This document shows positions 1 to 11,287 of a stretch of DNA of 64,000 nt, piece after piece. The notes under the pieces were generated by a model, which worked only from the letters and a program-made list of their open reading frames with translations, did not search any database and was not told the origin of the DNA. Within the stretch, counting starts at the first letter, position 1. The number at the start of each line of letters is the position of its first letter. The translations under genes and the position numbers were made by a program. Origin of the DNA: Helopsaltes ochotensis (taxonomy: Eukaryota; Chordata; Aves; Passeriformes; Locustellidae); assembly GCA_013400155.1 (NCBI GenBank), contig VXBM01001018.1, positions 213,697 through 277,696 on the forward strand, given 5' to 3'.

Positions 1-3000
1 GGTAATTCAGCATTTGTCCAAAGCAGAGCTATACAGGCACCAACCATGGCTTTCACTACCAGAGTAAGAGATTGAGGAATGTTTCAGAAAGAATCCTTCC
101 ACAAACTCCTGCAATACAAGCCACTGGCATAAGGAAACCTCTTTCTTTCTTTCTTCTGTGTCATCTGCCACAGACTTTTGCCTGGAAGTCTCCTTCCATG
201 GGCTTATAGCAGCAGGGTGTTCTCCTTTGAGAGACATTTGATTCAATGGTTTTGTGGAGTAAAAATCTATTACCAGATATAAAGGGTAGAAGAAAAGAAA
301 CTAATAGAGTCATTATAATAGAAATATTCACATGTTTGTACCAGTAAAAACCACTTGTACTCCCATCTGTGCATGCCTTAGATTTCATCCAAAAGGAATA
401 ATTTCCCCTTTTCTAGAAAGTAGAGACAAACAGAAAATTAACTTTTGGTACGTCTGTCATGTGTAACCACCACTGAGGGATGAGTTCCTAAATACATTGT
501 TAGCTACTGTTTGCAGAACGAAGAAAAGGAGCTGGGAAAATCAATTATATTACATATCTTCTCCTCTGGTTATTGTCACGATTTTTATCATTTGCCAAAG
601 ATTAGAAATTAATCATTAAAGATCGATATCGCAGTAAGAGGATTATTTCTCACAGTTATCTGTGGGGTGTTTGTGTCTAGAGCACATATTCATAAATTTA
701 TTGAAGAGTCTAAAACCTCTGCACATGAATTGGTCTTCCTGTACCTTAAAGCATTTAGTTTTCAGAATAAATAACAGGTTTGGAGAAAACACCCAAATCC
801 TCCATTTTCTATCTCTAAAATGAACACAAGAAGGATAGAATACAGGCAAAAGAAAGGTTTGCCTGTCCTCCTTATGTCTGCAATAGGGTCACTGTGTGTG
901 TCAGGGATAAAAAGGGAGAGTTGGAATGATTCTGTTCTTTCTGCTGCTGAAACATTCAGAGGACAGGAAAATTTACTGACATATTTTGGAAAAAGAAATG
1001 TATTTCTTTGAAATGGAGGGTGGATTGTTCTGTATAAACTAATGTGAAGTAATGTGTTATTTTTTTTTCTTTTTAAAATTTTTTTAATAGCATAGCTAAG
1101 TTCCAATCATGAGTCTAAGGCAACTCTTTTTTCCATTTCACTTAGATGTGATTTTTGATCTTGAAAGGCCTTAATAATACAGTGAGGAATGCAATTCAGA
1201 GATAAAACTGTAGAAGTGAGTGGATTCTGAATGGCATAATAAATAAGTTACCATTATTAATAAAAATACTTGCCATTAAAGGAAAATAGATTGAGGATGT
1301 CTATAAATTCCCTTCACCAGACTTATATAATGTATAATTCAAGCTGTGTTGACAAAAGAAGGCTCATAATCATTTGTCCAGGTCTGTAAAATATGACATG
1401 ATAATTCTTCCTATTTCAGTAAGAACAATCTACCATGCAGACAGCACAGAATAGAACATTTGTATCATGGTAACTCAAACTACCAATTTAAGTTAGACAA
1501 ATGAAAAAAAATAGGCTCCAGCCCACACACTGTGGCCTGGCACAGAGCAGCATCCAAAGATGAATGCAGATGATGAGATTAATTTGTTGGGCCCTTACTT
1601 ATCACCTAGAGGCTGAGGCTTCGTATATTCTGAGGTAATTTCCTGCTGCATGCCCAACGTGCTATTTCAGCTTGGCTCCAGCCAAACAGGGCAATTTACT
1701 GCAGCCAGAAGGGGCCAGAATTACCACATCTCACATTATTAAAATGCACTCACAGTTCAGCTCTTTGACACCTGAGCCTCAGGTCTGCCACGGGCTCCTG
1801 CTCAGGCTGCCATGTGGAGGGTCTCTTCCCTTTGGCCCCTCTCATGCCTCTTGCTTTTTGTCCCTGTGACAGTTTCGAAAGAGGATCTCGCAAGCTCTGG
1901 CGCACGATTTTCTTGTTTGCGCTTGCCTGTGGGCTGGTGTTTGAGCATGTCTTCTCTTCATGAACTTTTGGTGTGTGGTTTGAAGGAGACATATTCCCCA
2001 GTGCTGCAGAAGCTCTCCTGCACGTAGGGTCAGTCTGAGGGACAGAGCAGGGACACCTGATAGGCTCACACTGCCATATGCCACGATTTTCTTCACTCTT
2101 TTCCAGATTAAAGTGTGCCCTGAATCATCCTGGTGGCTTTAACAAATACCTTAGAGAGTTGCAGCTTCACGTGATTTTTTTCAAGGCTGCCAGCACCCTT
2201 CTTCTACCTGGGAGGTTCTGGCAGTCCCTGCAGGAGTCCTTCACTTCCTGCTGCCCTTCAAGAGCCACCACTGAGGCAGCTCCATCAGTCAGCCAGAGGT
2301 GCCTGCAGAGTGAAAACAGAGAGGCTCCATCATTTGTCCTGGGCAGACACAGGGAGCTCTGTCTGCAATCACAAACAAACATGAAAATCTCTCACAATTC
2401 AGTGTATTGTACCGAGTAGATGGAGTTCTGTTTGGGGTTTTTTTAAACTCACGTAACAGTATCTGTGGGGCTCCTGTTTCCCTGTGTGCAGTCCCTGACA
2501 TGCTGCGTCCCTGACAATAGAGTATATCTAATAAACTTTTTGGTTTTATTTACCAAAAATGGGTTGTGTTTGGTAGTGTGGCTATCACGCTACCTCTCTC
2601 ATTTCAATTGGAATTGGTTTTTCCTGCAAATTGCTATTAAGAATCAAAACATTCACAGAGAGGAAGCTTTTTAAGCTTGACTGTTGGAAAGGAAATCTTG
2701 CAGAGTACCCAAAGCTGTTCTGGGTGCTCTTATGTGCTGCGTGTGATTCCAAAGAAAGATGAGAGCAATTTACTTACACCGAACTAGTTAGTATTTAGCA
2801 TTGTGATATGAAGATAAGATACTGCTCTGACATTTGAAGTCAGTAAAAAAGCTTATTTTGGCATCATTGTGGTGTTTCTACATTTCTTTGCTCGTGAAGC
2901 AGTCTTCCTCGTTGTACATTTAAAATCTAGGGGTAAATGTTTTCTGGTGAACTCAATAATTTAATTCTCCCCAGCAATATTGCTGGTCGATTCTCCACCA

Positions 3001-6000
3001 GGCTTGCATGTGCCTTTGTTTTACAGGACATAAATAGCTGCCCAGTCCTGGGAGCACGATAAGATGCAATTCTTTGAACTGCAGGAAGGGCAACACGAGT
3101 GAGTGACAGCAGCAAACCTGTGAGACTGGGGGAGACAGCTTTAATTTATTTGTACAGCGTGCACATGGAAGGGTCCTTACCTCCTGTTTGGGTAATGATA
3201 AATGACAAGACGTCGACAGTTATTAATTAAACTGCCTGGCATAGCAATGTACATGATGATAAGACCTAAGAAATGTGTAGCATTCCTCCTACCCCATCAT
3301 GAGAATGAGGCCCCTCCACTGTTCTCTGGCACAGCAGAGATTAGTCTAAAGCATCAATATTCCACTACAAGCTGGCTACCTAGTAACTGCCTGAACACAG
3401 GGCCCTAAAAATTGAAATTCTCCCTCATGTGATGTGTAGTAATTAAACTTCAGCATTCTTTCTGCAGGAAATGTTTCTCCTGTGTTGTTCCCACAGATTG
3501 TGCTACAACAACAATTTTAGCCCCATGAACTATTAACCAATTATGAAGGGATTTTCTCAGTCTGCTTTAACTGAGGATCAAAGAAAAAACACTTTTTTTT
3601 TTTTCTCTTGACAGATATTGTAATTTAGGACACAAAACATCAAGCATGCACAGGACTCAAGGCTTTGGTCAGTCCAACAAAATGGACTTAGTAACTCAGA
3701 CCCATTTAAAGTGTTCTGATTTGTCTTGCCAATATTCCAGCTGCTTTTCTTCCTTAACAAATACATGGCCACACAATTGCAATATATTATCCTATTCTAC
3801 TTCCATTTATTCCTTTCACATCTATATCCTTTATGTATGTGCTACTTGGAGCTCAGTATGTCTCTACTGCCCAGTATCTCAGAGTGAAATTTTTGAAAAT
3901 TAATTAATTTTAAATTGCCATGGGCCGCAGATGTGAAGAATCCTTCTGTTATCACTGCTAAATGTGTTTATTCTGGCTGATTGGTGTGGCTTTTTTGGCC
4001 TTTGATATGTAGAAGATCTTTTTTTAAACTGCATAAATGCAATCTGGGTGATTGTCTTTAAATACTGTCTTAGGAGCCAGATATCAAAAATCAGTCCAGC
4101 TCCACAGAAACCTGTATCAGTTGCAGTTATTTCTTGGACATTACTTTCTTCTTACTTATGTTTTTTGGGTTTTTTTTTTTTTTAAGTTTTCTAGACCAGC
4201 CTTTCACCAGACTTGTGTGTGAGGTCTCCCTGAAGAGCCAGGTCCAAACAAGTTTTACCATAACTGTCATTTCCCTAAAGACCACCCATAAAAAACATTT
4301 GCATGAATATCCTTTGGCCTGTGTCATTCTATCTGAACTCTAAATATATATTAGAATTTATATTTCCACTTTTTGCAGAGAAATACAAGTAAATTCAAGG
4401 TCCTTTGGCATGTCTATACGTAACACATGCTTCAAAATAATAGTGGTGTTTTTCAGTAAATACAGGGTGATGCTGACCAAACCAGAATTGCAGATTTGAG
4501 GGCTGTGTAGCTTAAAAGTAAATTGGATGTGGGCTGAGTTTATTGCTCACATGCAAACTGCCAGCTCAGACTGTGCTACAAACCAGTTGCACACATCCAA
4601 TGGCCCCTTTGAGGTTCCAAACCCCCCAAATAAAGAAAAAACTACTTAATATCCTTCCAGGTCAGACAGACAGCCCTCCAAATAGAAGAAAGGGATCTGT
4701 CTGAGGGGATGATCCTTGGATTCTCAAATTATGCCAGTTTTCCCACTACGGATGCCTATTCACTTACTCCTATCAGTGGACAATGCTCCATTGAATGTTT
4801 GCATCTTTTAACACTTTTCATTCCACAAAGTCAGTGCAAGTTCAATCCTTATGACTGATGGTGAGTTCTCAAGGCCATATGAGAGATGTAACTGAAAAAA
4901 AAAAGCCAGTTCTAGAGAAAATTATTTTTTTCCAATGGGCCCATTTTTGACTCCTAGGAGATCTCTGGACACCTCTGATTTGAAGATTAATTTATTTGGA
5001 AGCCCATACTAATTGGTGACCAAGCTGAAATACACACATATTTCCACTGGAAGTCTATGTCATTGTTTGTCCTCTTCCTCCCCTGAATAATTTTCTGATA
5101 CCACCACTTTTGTTTCTAGACATGCAGAAATTCAACATTACTGAGAAGTTTCTGGTTTTGAGCGCTACCCTTAATCTGAAGAACAATTTTAGGAGAAAAC
5201 TGTCACTTTTAAAACTAACTTCTCCTGCTAATTTGACGAGGGAAAAAAAATAAGGCCCTGCAAATAGCAAAACTCTCCAAATGGGAAAGTAATTACCTTA
5301 AATTAAGCCTTATTTCTGGTTATAAAAAAACCCAACAAAACAACAAACCAACAACCACCCAATTTTAAAAGCATGTTGGGCAGGCTGGAAGCATTAGAGT
5401 TAAATACTGGCCAGTTTATAGTGAAAGGGAAGGAAATAGACAGGAGGAAGGAAGGAAGAAGAGATTAGAGAAATTGAGAGATGTAAATAGTCTCAGAGGA
5501 GCCACTGTGTCCCAAAAGCTCTCCTAAGGGAAGTTTTTACACCAAAGAATCTGGAGGTCTGAATGAAGAGTGACATCACTTATTTATTTAGCCAGAGCTG
5601 AGCTGTTTTCTTAATTGAAATAACCTCATGCTTGCAAGCATTAAATTGGTGGTGGAGTGATAATGATGTCTGTTTAATTTAGGGGCTTGATAGCCATGAA
5701 CTAAATACCCTGTTATTCCTTGGTTTGAGAATATATTTAAATTGCCTGGAAAGCCATAAACTAGAAAGCTTGAGCCTCAGGGTTAATGCTCCAAAACATT
5801 ATGTGGGAGTCTTCAGTGGGGAGATGCATGACTTTAGATTTGTAACTCGGTCAAGAATTTTGGACTCAGGACTCAGTCAAGACCTTGGGGCTACTCCCCT
5901 TCGAGATGAAAATGATGGTATTGCCCTTCTGGACACCAAGAACAGACCCATGTGTTCTCAAGTTCGTAAGAAAATTCACAATTTCCCTCTCAAGTGTGAG

Positions 6001-9000
6001 TTCCCAAGTGTGATGACAGGCCTGTTGGTATCACTGTGATCTAAGTGGCCAATATGGGGCCAAAAAAATATTCACATCTCACACTGCCTCACCTGAGAGG
6101 GCTAAAATGGATGTTTAGGGCTCCAGAAGATCTTAGAGCAGACTTCCAACACCTAAATAGGGGCTACAGGAAACGTGGACAGGCCTCAGCATCAGGGAAT
6201 CTGGGCATAGACTGAGGGGCAATGGCTTTAAACTGGAAGAGGGTTAGATTTGAGGAGGAAATTCTTTACTGTGAGGATGGTGAAATTCTTTACTGTGGGA
6301 GGCTGCCCCATCCCTGGAAGTGTTCAGTTTATCTGTACGCTGTGATGTGGCAAAGGTGAGGTGTTTTAAAGGTTCTCTTTGTGATTGTTATACTTTTACT
6401 TCAGAATTAGCAGGGCATGTGCTGATGAGTTTTACCTCTATTCAGGTTTTAGTGATTAGTTTTATTATCTTCTTTTTACAGTAAAAATTTGTTCTCATAA
6501 AAGAACAATTGAAACCTTTAGGATTGAAAGAAATAACCATTTCAGGATACAGCATCAGAAATGGTTAACAGAGACAGAAGAATCAGCATTACTTCCTCCC
6601 TTTGGTCTTGAGACACACTGTGTTTGTTATACTCCACCCAGAGTAAAATTCATTTTGGGGAATAATATTAAAAAAATAGAGCAAAGCCCCATATTCCCAA
6701 TTCAGTGAAATGGCAACAAGGCATCATGAGCCTTGTCCAGGGAACTCTTCTTCTTGACTCCCCAACATTTGGAGTGAAAAACTGTTTCCACGGTTGTGGG
6801 AAGAGAAATGTCAATCCCTTGAAAAAACTTCGACTTGAAACTTTGATGGCTCCAGGACTGCAAGGGGAGCAGCTGCACTGTTTTGTGTAACTAAATGACA
6901 TTGGCTGCATGTGCTGCAAGTTCTGCAATTTGTGCTGGCTTTATTTTAAATGCTGAGTTATTTTAGAAGTAGACTTCCATTGCTGGCCCATCAAGGGGAG
7001 TTCCAGTTTATTAAATTTCAGGTTAGAGCTGCACAGCATGTTCAATCCAAACTCCAGCTACATATAAATATGTTATATGATAATTTAAGGCTTTCGAGGC
7101 TGTTTATTATAGAAAAGTTGTTCTGGGTGCCCATATGCTGTACTAATTTGAGTGAAACAAGCTAATTATAAGTTGATGTCATATGGCTAAAAAAATACAT
7201 GTTTATTCCTTCCGTATTTCACATTGCTGACTTTCTCAGGCACACTTGCAAGAACACACATGTGATGTGTTTTCTGGGCCTAGGACCTGACTGGATAAAG
7301 TTATGCTCTTTATTGTGCAATTTCTAATTAAAAAGATGAACCTTGAGCAAAATCTTTGAGGCCTTGTGGATACCAGCAGGATCCTTCTTCTGCTGCGAGG
7401 TTTATTTTTCACTGAGTAACAGCAGAGTTGTATTTTTGCCAGAAAAAGAAATGAAGTCAGTGACTATTTTAAGCCAGTGAGTGTATTGTAAAAAATGTGC
7501 CACGGTCTACACAAATTGTTGGAAATAAAAATGAGGGGGGAAAAGCAGAGAAATCATGATTTCTGTCTGAAAAAAAGTGACCTGATTGCTTTTCTGAGGA
7601 CTACCCATTTTGGCATTGTTCAGTTCTGACAGGCAGCTGGCTCCAGCCAAGGAAAGGTAAAAGCAGTGACCTGTTACTACTTATACCTCACGGCACTGAA
7701 ACAATGCACAATTGTGCTGTTTTATTGCAAAAATGACAATGAAGACATTCACTCTTGTTCGAAGAGTTTACAATTTCGAAGAAAAACTATCTCATGCTTT
7801 TGTGGAAGGAGCACACAGCAGGTCACTCTCCATTCTTTGAAAAGAACTGAAAGCATGTAATTTTGTGTAAAAGAGAAACTCAAATTTCCTACGGACACTT
7901 TCAAAAACCTGGGAGTTTAGGGATGCTATCTCTTCTCAGATTATGCACACCTGTATTAGAGGTTAAAAAAAATAGAGGGTGATTGCGAAAATAAAGAAAG
8001 AAATAAATAAACAATCCCAAATTCTCTATCTGAAAAGAACCCACGTGGATGTGGGAGTGGAGGAGAACGTGTCAGTCTACCTCTGAAACAGCCTATATTT
8101 TGATTTTCCAGCTGTTAGCAAAACACTATCTCCTATTCCTCTGCTGATAACATAAATTGCAAAAGTGGTGGTTGGAGGTGCTTTCAGGAGTGAGATTCCA
8201 GAAGACCAATCATATCTGCAGACTGCTCATCTCATCCACCTTTAACCTGTGGTAAAACCAATGAGAAATCACTGCAAACAGGATAGGTGTTGAGAGGAAA
8301 TACAGCAGTAAAAGTGCCCCAGGACTCTTCATCCACTGGGATTCTTGTAAAAGCTTTTATAACTTGCGAAGAATGAATCCTTACATTGTGAGGCAGAAAA
8401 ATGCAAGATTCTGAGAGGCAGTTTGGCTGCAGGAAACATTGGCACTTTTGGTAGGCAAGAACTGTATGGGACAGTGTTTTTTGCGGTAAGAGGACCTCTT
8501 CTAAGTGATATATCTGGGAGAAAGACATTACTGGTTCACCTGAAGCAGGCCTGCTGCTTTTGAATTGCCTGAAACCCAGGATGAAGTCTGAGAGGAAGTG
8601 GAGCAAGTCCCTTTCACTGGCTAATCACAAACAATATTTAAAAAACGGTATTTCATTGACTATAGATGCTTGAGAGACTGTGGAACAGCTTCCAGAGACC
8701 TGAACTCTGCCTTTCTCACTTCAGCAGTGCTTGCAGGTGCTCATACTGAATTCTGAAATTAAGCCCCAAGTGTCAAATTCATGAAGTCAAAGGTAAGTCT
8801 GGAAAATATTGTGGTTGTGACAATGGTTTATTTAGGGTTTTTATATGATGTATCAAGTCATAGTAAGGAGAGGACAACTTACATACTGGTTGTCTTGAAA
8901 AAGCTGCTCATCTTTGCATCTGCATTGAAAGACCTGCATGCCATGTGCAGCCCAGGCTCAGTTTTCTCTGACTTTATTGGAAGATGTTTCTTGAAGACTA

Positions 9001-9480
9001 AATGAAAATGAGCATAGGTCTACAATACCAAACTGTAAAAATTTTGAACTATTGCTTGGCAGCCCTTGGAAGGGGATTCCACGCTTCTTTTCCTTTTTTT
9101 TTTAAATAAAAGGAATCCGAGGCAATCAAGAGCTCCTGATGGACAGTTCACAGATTTATTGTTTTCTTTGGTGGCTTTATCTGGCTGTGAATATACGAAT
9201 CAGGAGATGCCCAGGGCAAGCAGAAATGAGAATACAGAAATAATTCTGAGCTACTCATCTGCCCAGGAAGACCCTTTCCATGAGAAACATCCTGTGCCAG
9301 AGCAAGGAGTTCCAGGATGGAGTTTCTTTAGGGATGTGTAGGTTGTTGGAATTAAGGATCTTGACACTTTTGACCACAGAGACTGGACTTGACACCCTGT
9401 TCTGTAAATCCCTGGCTTTGCAGGAAATCAGCTTTATACTGTAGTTAAAAATCAATGACTCTTTCTATAATTAATCATTG
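1..9480. other. Non-coding flank downstream of SOST
   Basis: No exon with recognisable protein similarity was seen on either strand; open frames here are short, lack splice context and read as unrelated sequence. The stretch is AT-rich with purine-rich patches such as 5436-5475 and one CR1 remnant near 6.1-6.3 kb. In mammals the region downstream of SOST (toward MEOX1) holds bone enhancers, the van Buchem region, so regulatory DNA may be here. Nothing in the sequence alone proves that. Confidence 0.5.
6110..6335 (+). mobile_element. CR1 LINE fragment, 5'-truncated and internally shortened
   Basis: The text resembles the CR1 3' region in order: an 'acacctaaataggggctac' segment, 'ggggcaatggctttaaact', then a 'ttctttactgtgaggatgg' segment and 'ggctgccccatccctggaag'. 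A short local duplication of 'gaaattctttactgtg' occurs at about 6258-6298. The terminal ATTCTGTG repeats are missing, so this is a degraded internal piece. It lies in the non-coding flank downstream of SOST. Confidence 0.7.
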
Positions 9481-9487
9481 TATCTAC

Positions 9488-9493
9488 TTTATT
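9488..9493 (-). other. SOST: Candidate SOST polyadenylation signal (AATAAA)
   Basis: This is the first canonical AATAAA seen on the minus strand downstream of the SOST stop codon. It implies a 3' UTR of about 1.4 kb, close to the length known for mammalian SOST. No transcript data support it. Confidence 0.4.
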
Positions 9494-10646
9494 AACAATG
9501 TCTTTAAAATTAAAAATAACAGACTACTATTTTTAAAGCAGTATTACTTCTCGTTCTCTACAAGTTAAAACATTGCATAAATAATTTCCGGAAAAAAAAT
9601 AAATACGTAATTCACTCTCTGAAATGATACCTTTTCTCTCTAGGTTCTGGTCCCACATAAAATAACCAAAAAATCTACCAACATTGCAAATTTCCACAGT
9701 TTATATTATTTCAGCATAAATTCTACAGGACATATAAAGTATGTGACAATTCACTTTCTAGCAATATTCTTTAATGTTAAAACACAAACATTAGTCTGAG
9801 TGTTGAGAAGCTAAGTAAAGGAAAGTTGCTGCCAAAGGAAAGACTTATCAAAGCTGCATATCCTAAAGACTTTCCTAGAGGAATTCCTGTCTTAGCAGAG
9901 GCTCACTTTTAATGCAGAACCACCACCTTACTCACAGAGCTTGGTTTGCACAGTTTTAGTGCTACAGAGTGTGTGGCCAGATAATCCGAACTCTACAGAA
10001 TAGAAAATGTAAATGGATGTATCTAAGCTGATATTAAAGTCAAACATGTTCTAGGAAATAAGGAATAATCAGAATCTTCCGTGTTAAACCATGTTTACAG
10101 GACAAACATCAGTGAGGTTATCTGGTTTGAGAGGAGCATCTTTTTCATAAATCTGCTCCACTTAGGAGAATTTGTTGAATTGTCCCTAAAACGAATTGTT
10201 GTTCCTAAATCGATATGGTTTTAGTTGCCAAATCTCAGTTTTGAATTTGTCGACCCCATAACCTTTTAATTAAGTATGAAATAGATTTGTCCCACTTTTC
10301 CTTCTGTTTGGAGAACACTAGTGTCATCATATTTGGATTTCTGTGTTTGAGAGGAAACACCTGATGCATGAGGACATCTGACGATGTGTTAATTTTCCAA
10401 CAATTTGACTTCATTCACCATGAAGAACTTGAAATCCCTGCTACCCCGAACTTTCAGAGAGTCCTAACCCTCCTGGTGCTTCCCTGATTGCAAACTTGTC
10501 CTGCATCACTGCCTGGGAAAGGGATCTCGGTGTTCTTTTCACATGAAGCGAGCGGAATGATTTCTAGCAAAGCCTGATTGTCACCACGACAGCTTCGCTT
10601 TCCTCTCGTACGGGACACACAAAACTCGCACGGACCTCCAAGGGGT

Positions 10647-10718
10647 ACCTCCAGCTCCCTGCAGCTCCCTTTCTCCCATTCTCTTATCAGACCATAAAAT
10701 GCTATAATCTGATCGATT
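10647..10718. repeat. Direct repeat copy A beside SOST exon 2
   Basis: Shares 'acctccagctc', 'cattctcttatcag', 'accataaa' and 'gctataatctgat' in the same order with copy B at 11777-11836. It lies about 150 bases past the SOST stop, in the presumed 3' UTR. The core has ATCAGA/TCTGAT arms that could form a short hairpin, and a GATA-like CTTATCAG. Confidence 0.8.
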
Positions 10719-10865
10719 GTTGCCTATGTGAGCCTTTGACCCAGCTTAGCAGAAGGAATTGGAACCTACTGCAGTCAGAACATCATGCTGTGGCCTCTGA
10801 GTGCCTTTTGATGGTTTAGAAAAACATCCAGAGCTGCCAGTCTGTGTCACCCAGAGCCAACTTTT

Positions 10866-11287
10866 CTAATAAGCGTTTTCTAGCTCGTGCTGGTTGGATT
10901 TGCCGCTCCTGGCTCTGGACAGATGGGGCTTCTTGTTCTTCTGGGGCCGGGCGCTGTCCTTGCCGAAGTCCTTGAGCTCGGACTGGTTGTGGTAGCGAGT
11001 GTAGCGCTTGCACTTGCACGACGTGGCCGCTCGGAATTTGTAAGTCCGAGTCTCCTGCTGGGGACAGGCCATGAGGATGCGCTGGGTGCGGGTGTGCGCG
11101 GGGATGCAGCGGTAATCCAGGGCGTTCTGCCGCCACCACTTGCCCCTGCCGATGGAGTTGGGCAGGAGGTGCGAGGGCTCGCACTGGCCCGAGCACAGCA
11201 GCTCCTTCACCGGCTTCAGGCTGCGGCACGGCCCGTCCGTCACGTAGCGAGTGGTGCGCATCTCCCTGCAGCTGAACTCCGAGGCGT
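10866..11287 (-). CDS. SOST: SOST coding exon 2 (cystine-knot domain)
   Basis: Encodes residues 74-213, beginning DASEFSCRE and ending ENAY followed by a stop. The acceptor is CAG at 11288-11290. It carries all eight knot cysteines and the LRP-binding loop. Confidence 0.96.

Noticed and set aside
7..388. Minus-strand frames at the left edge as a possible exon of a neighbouring gene
   Set aside because: No recognisable domain or convincing splice sites.
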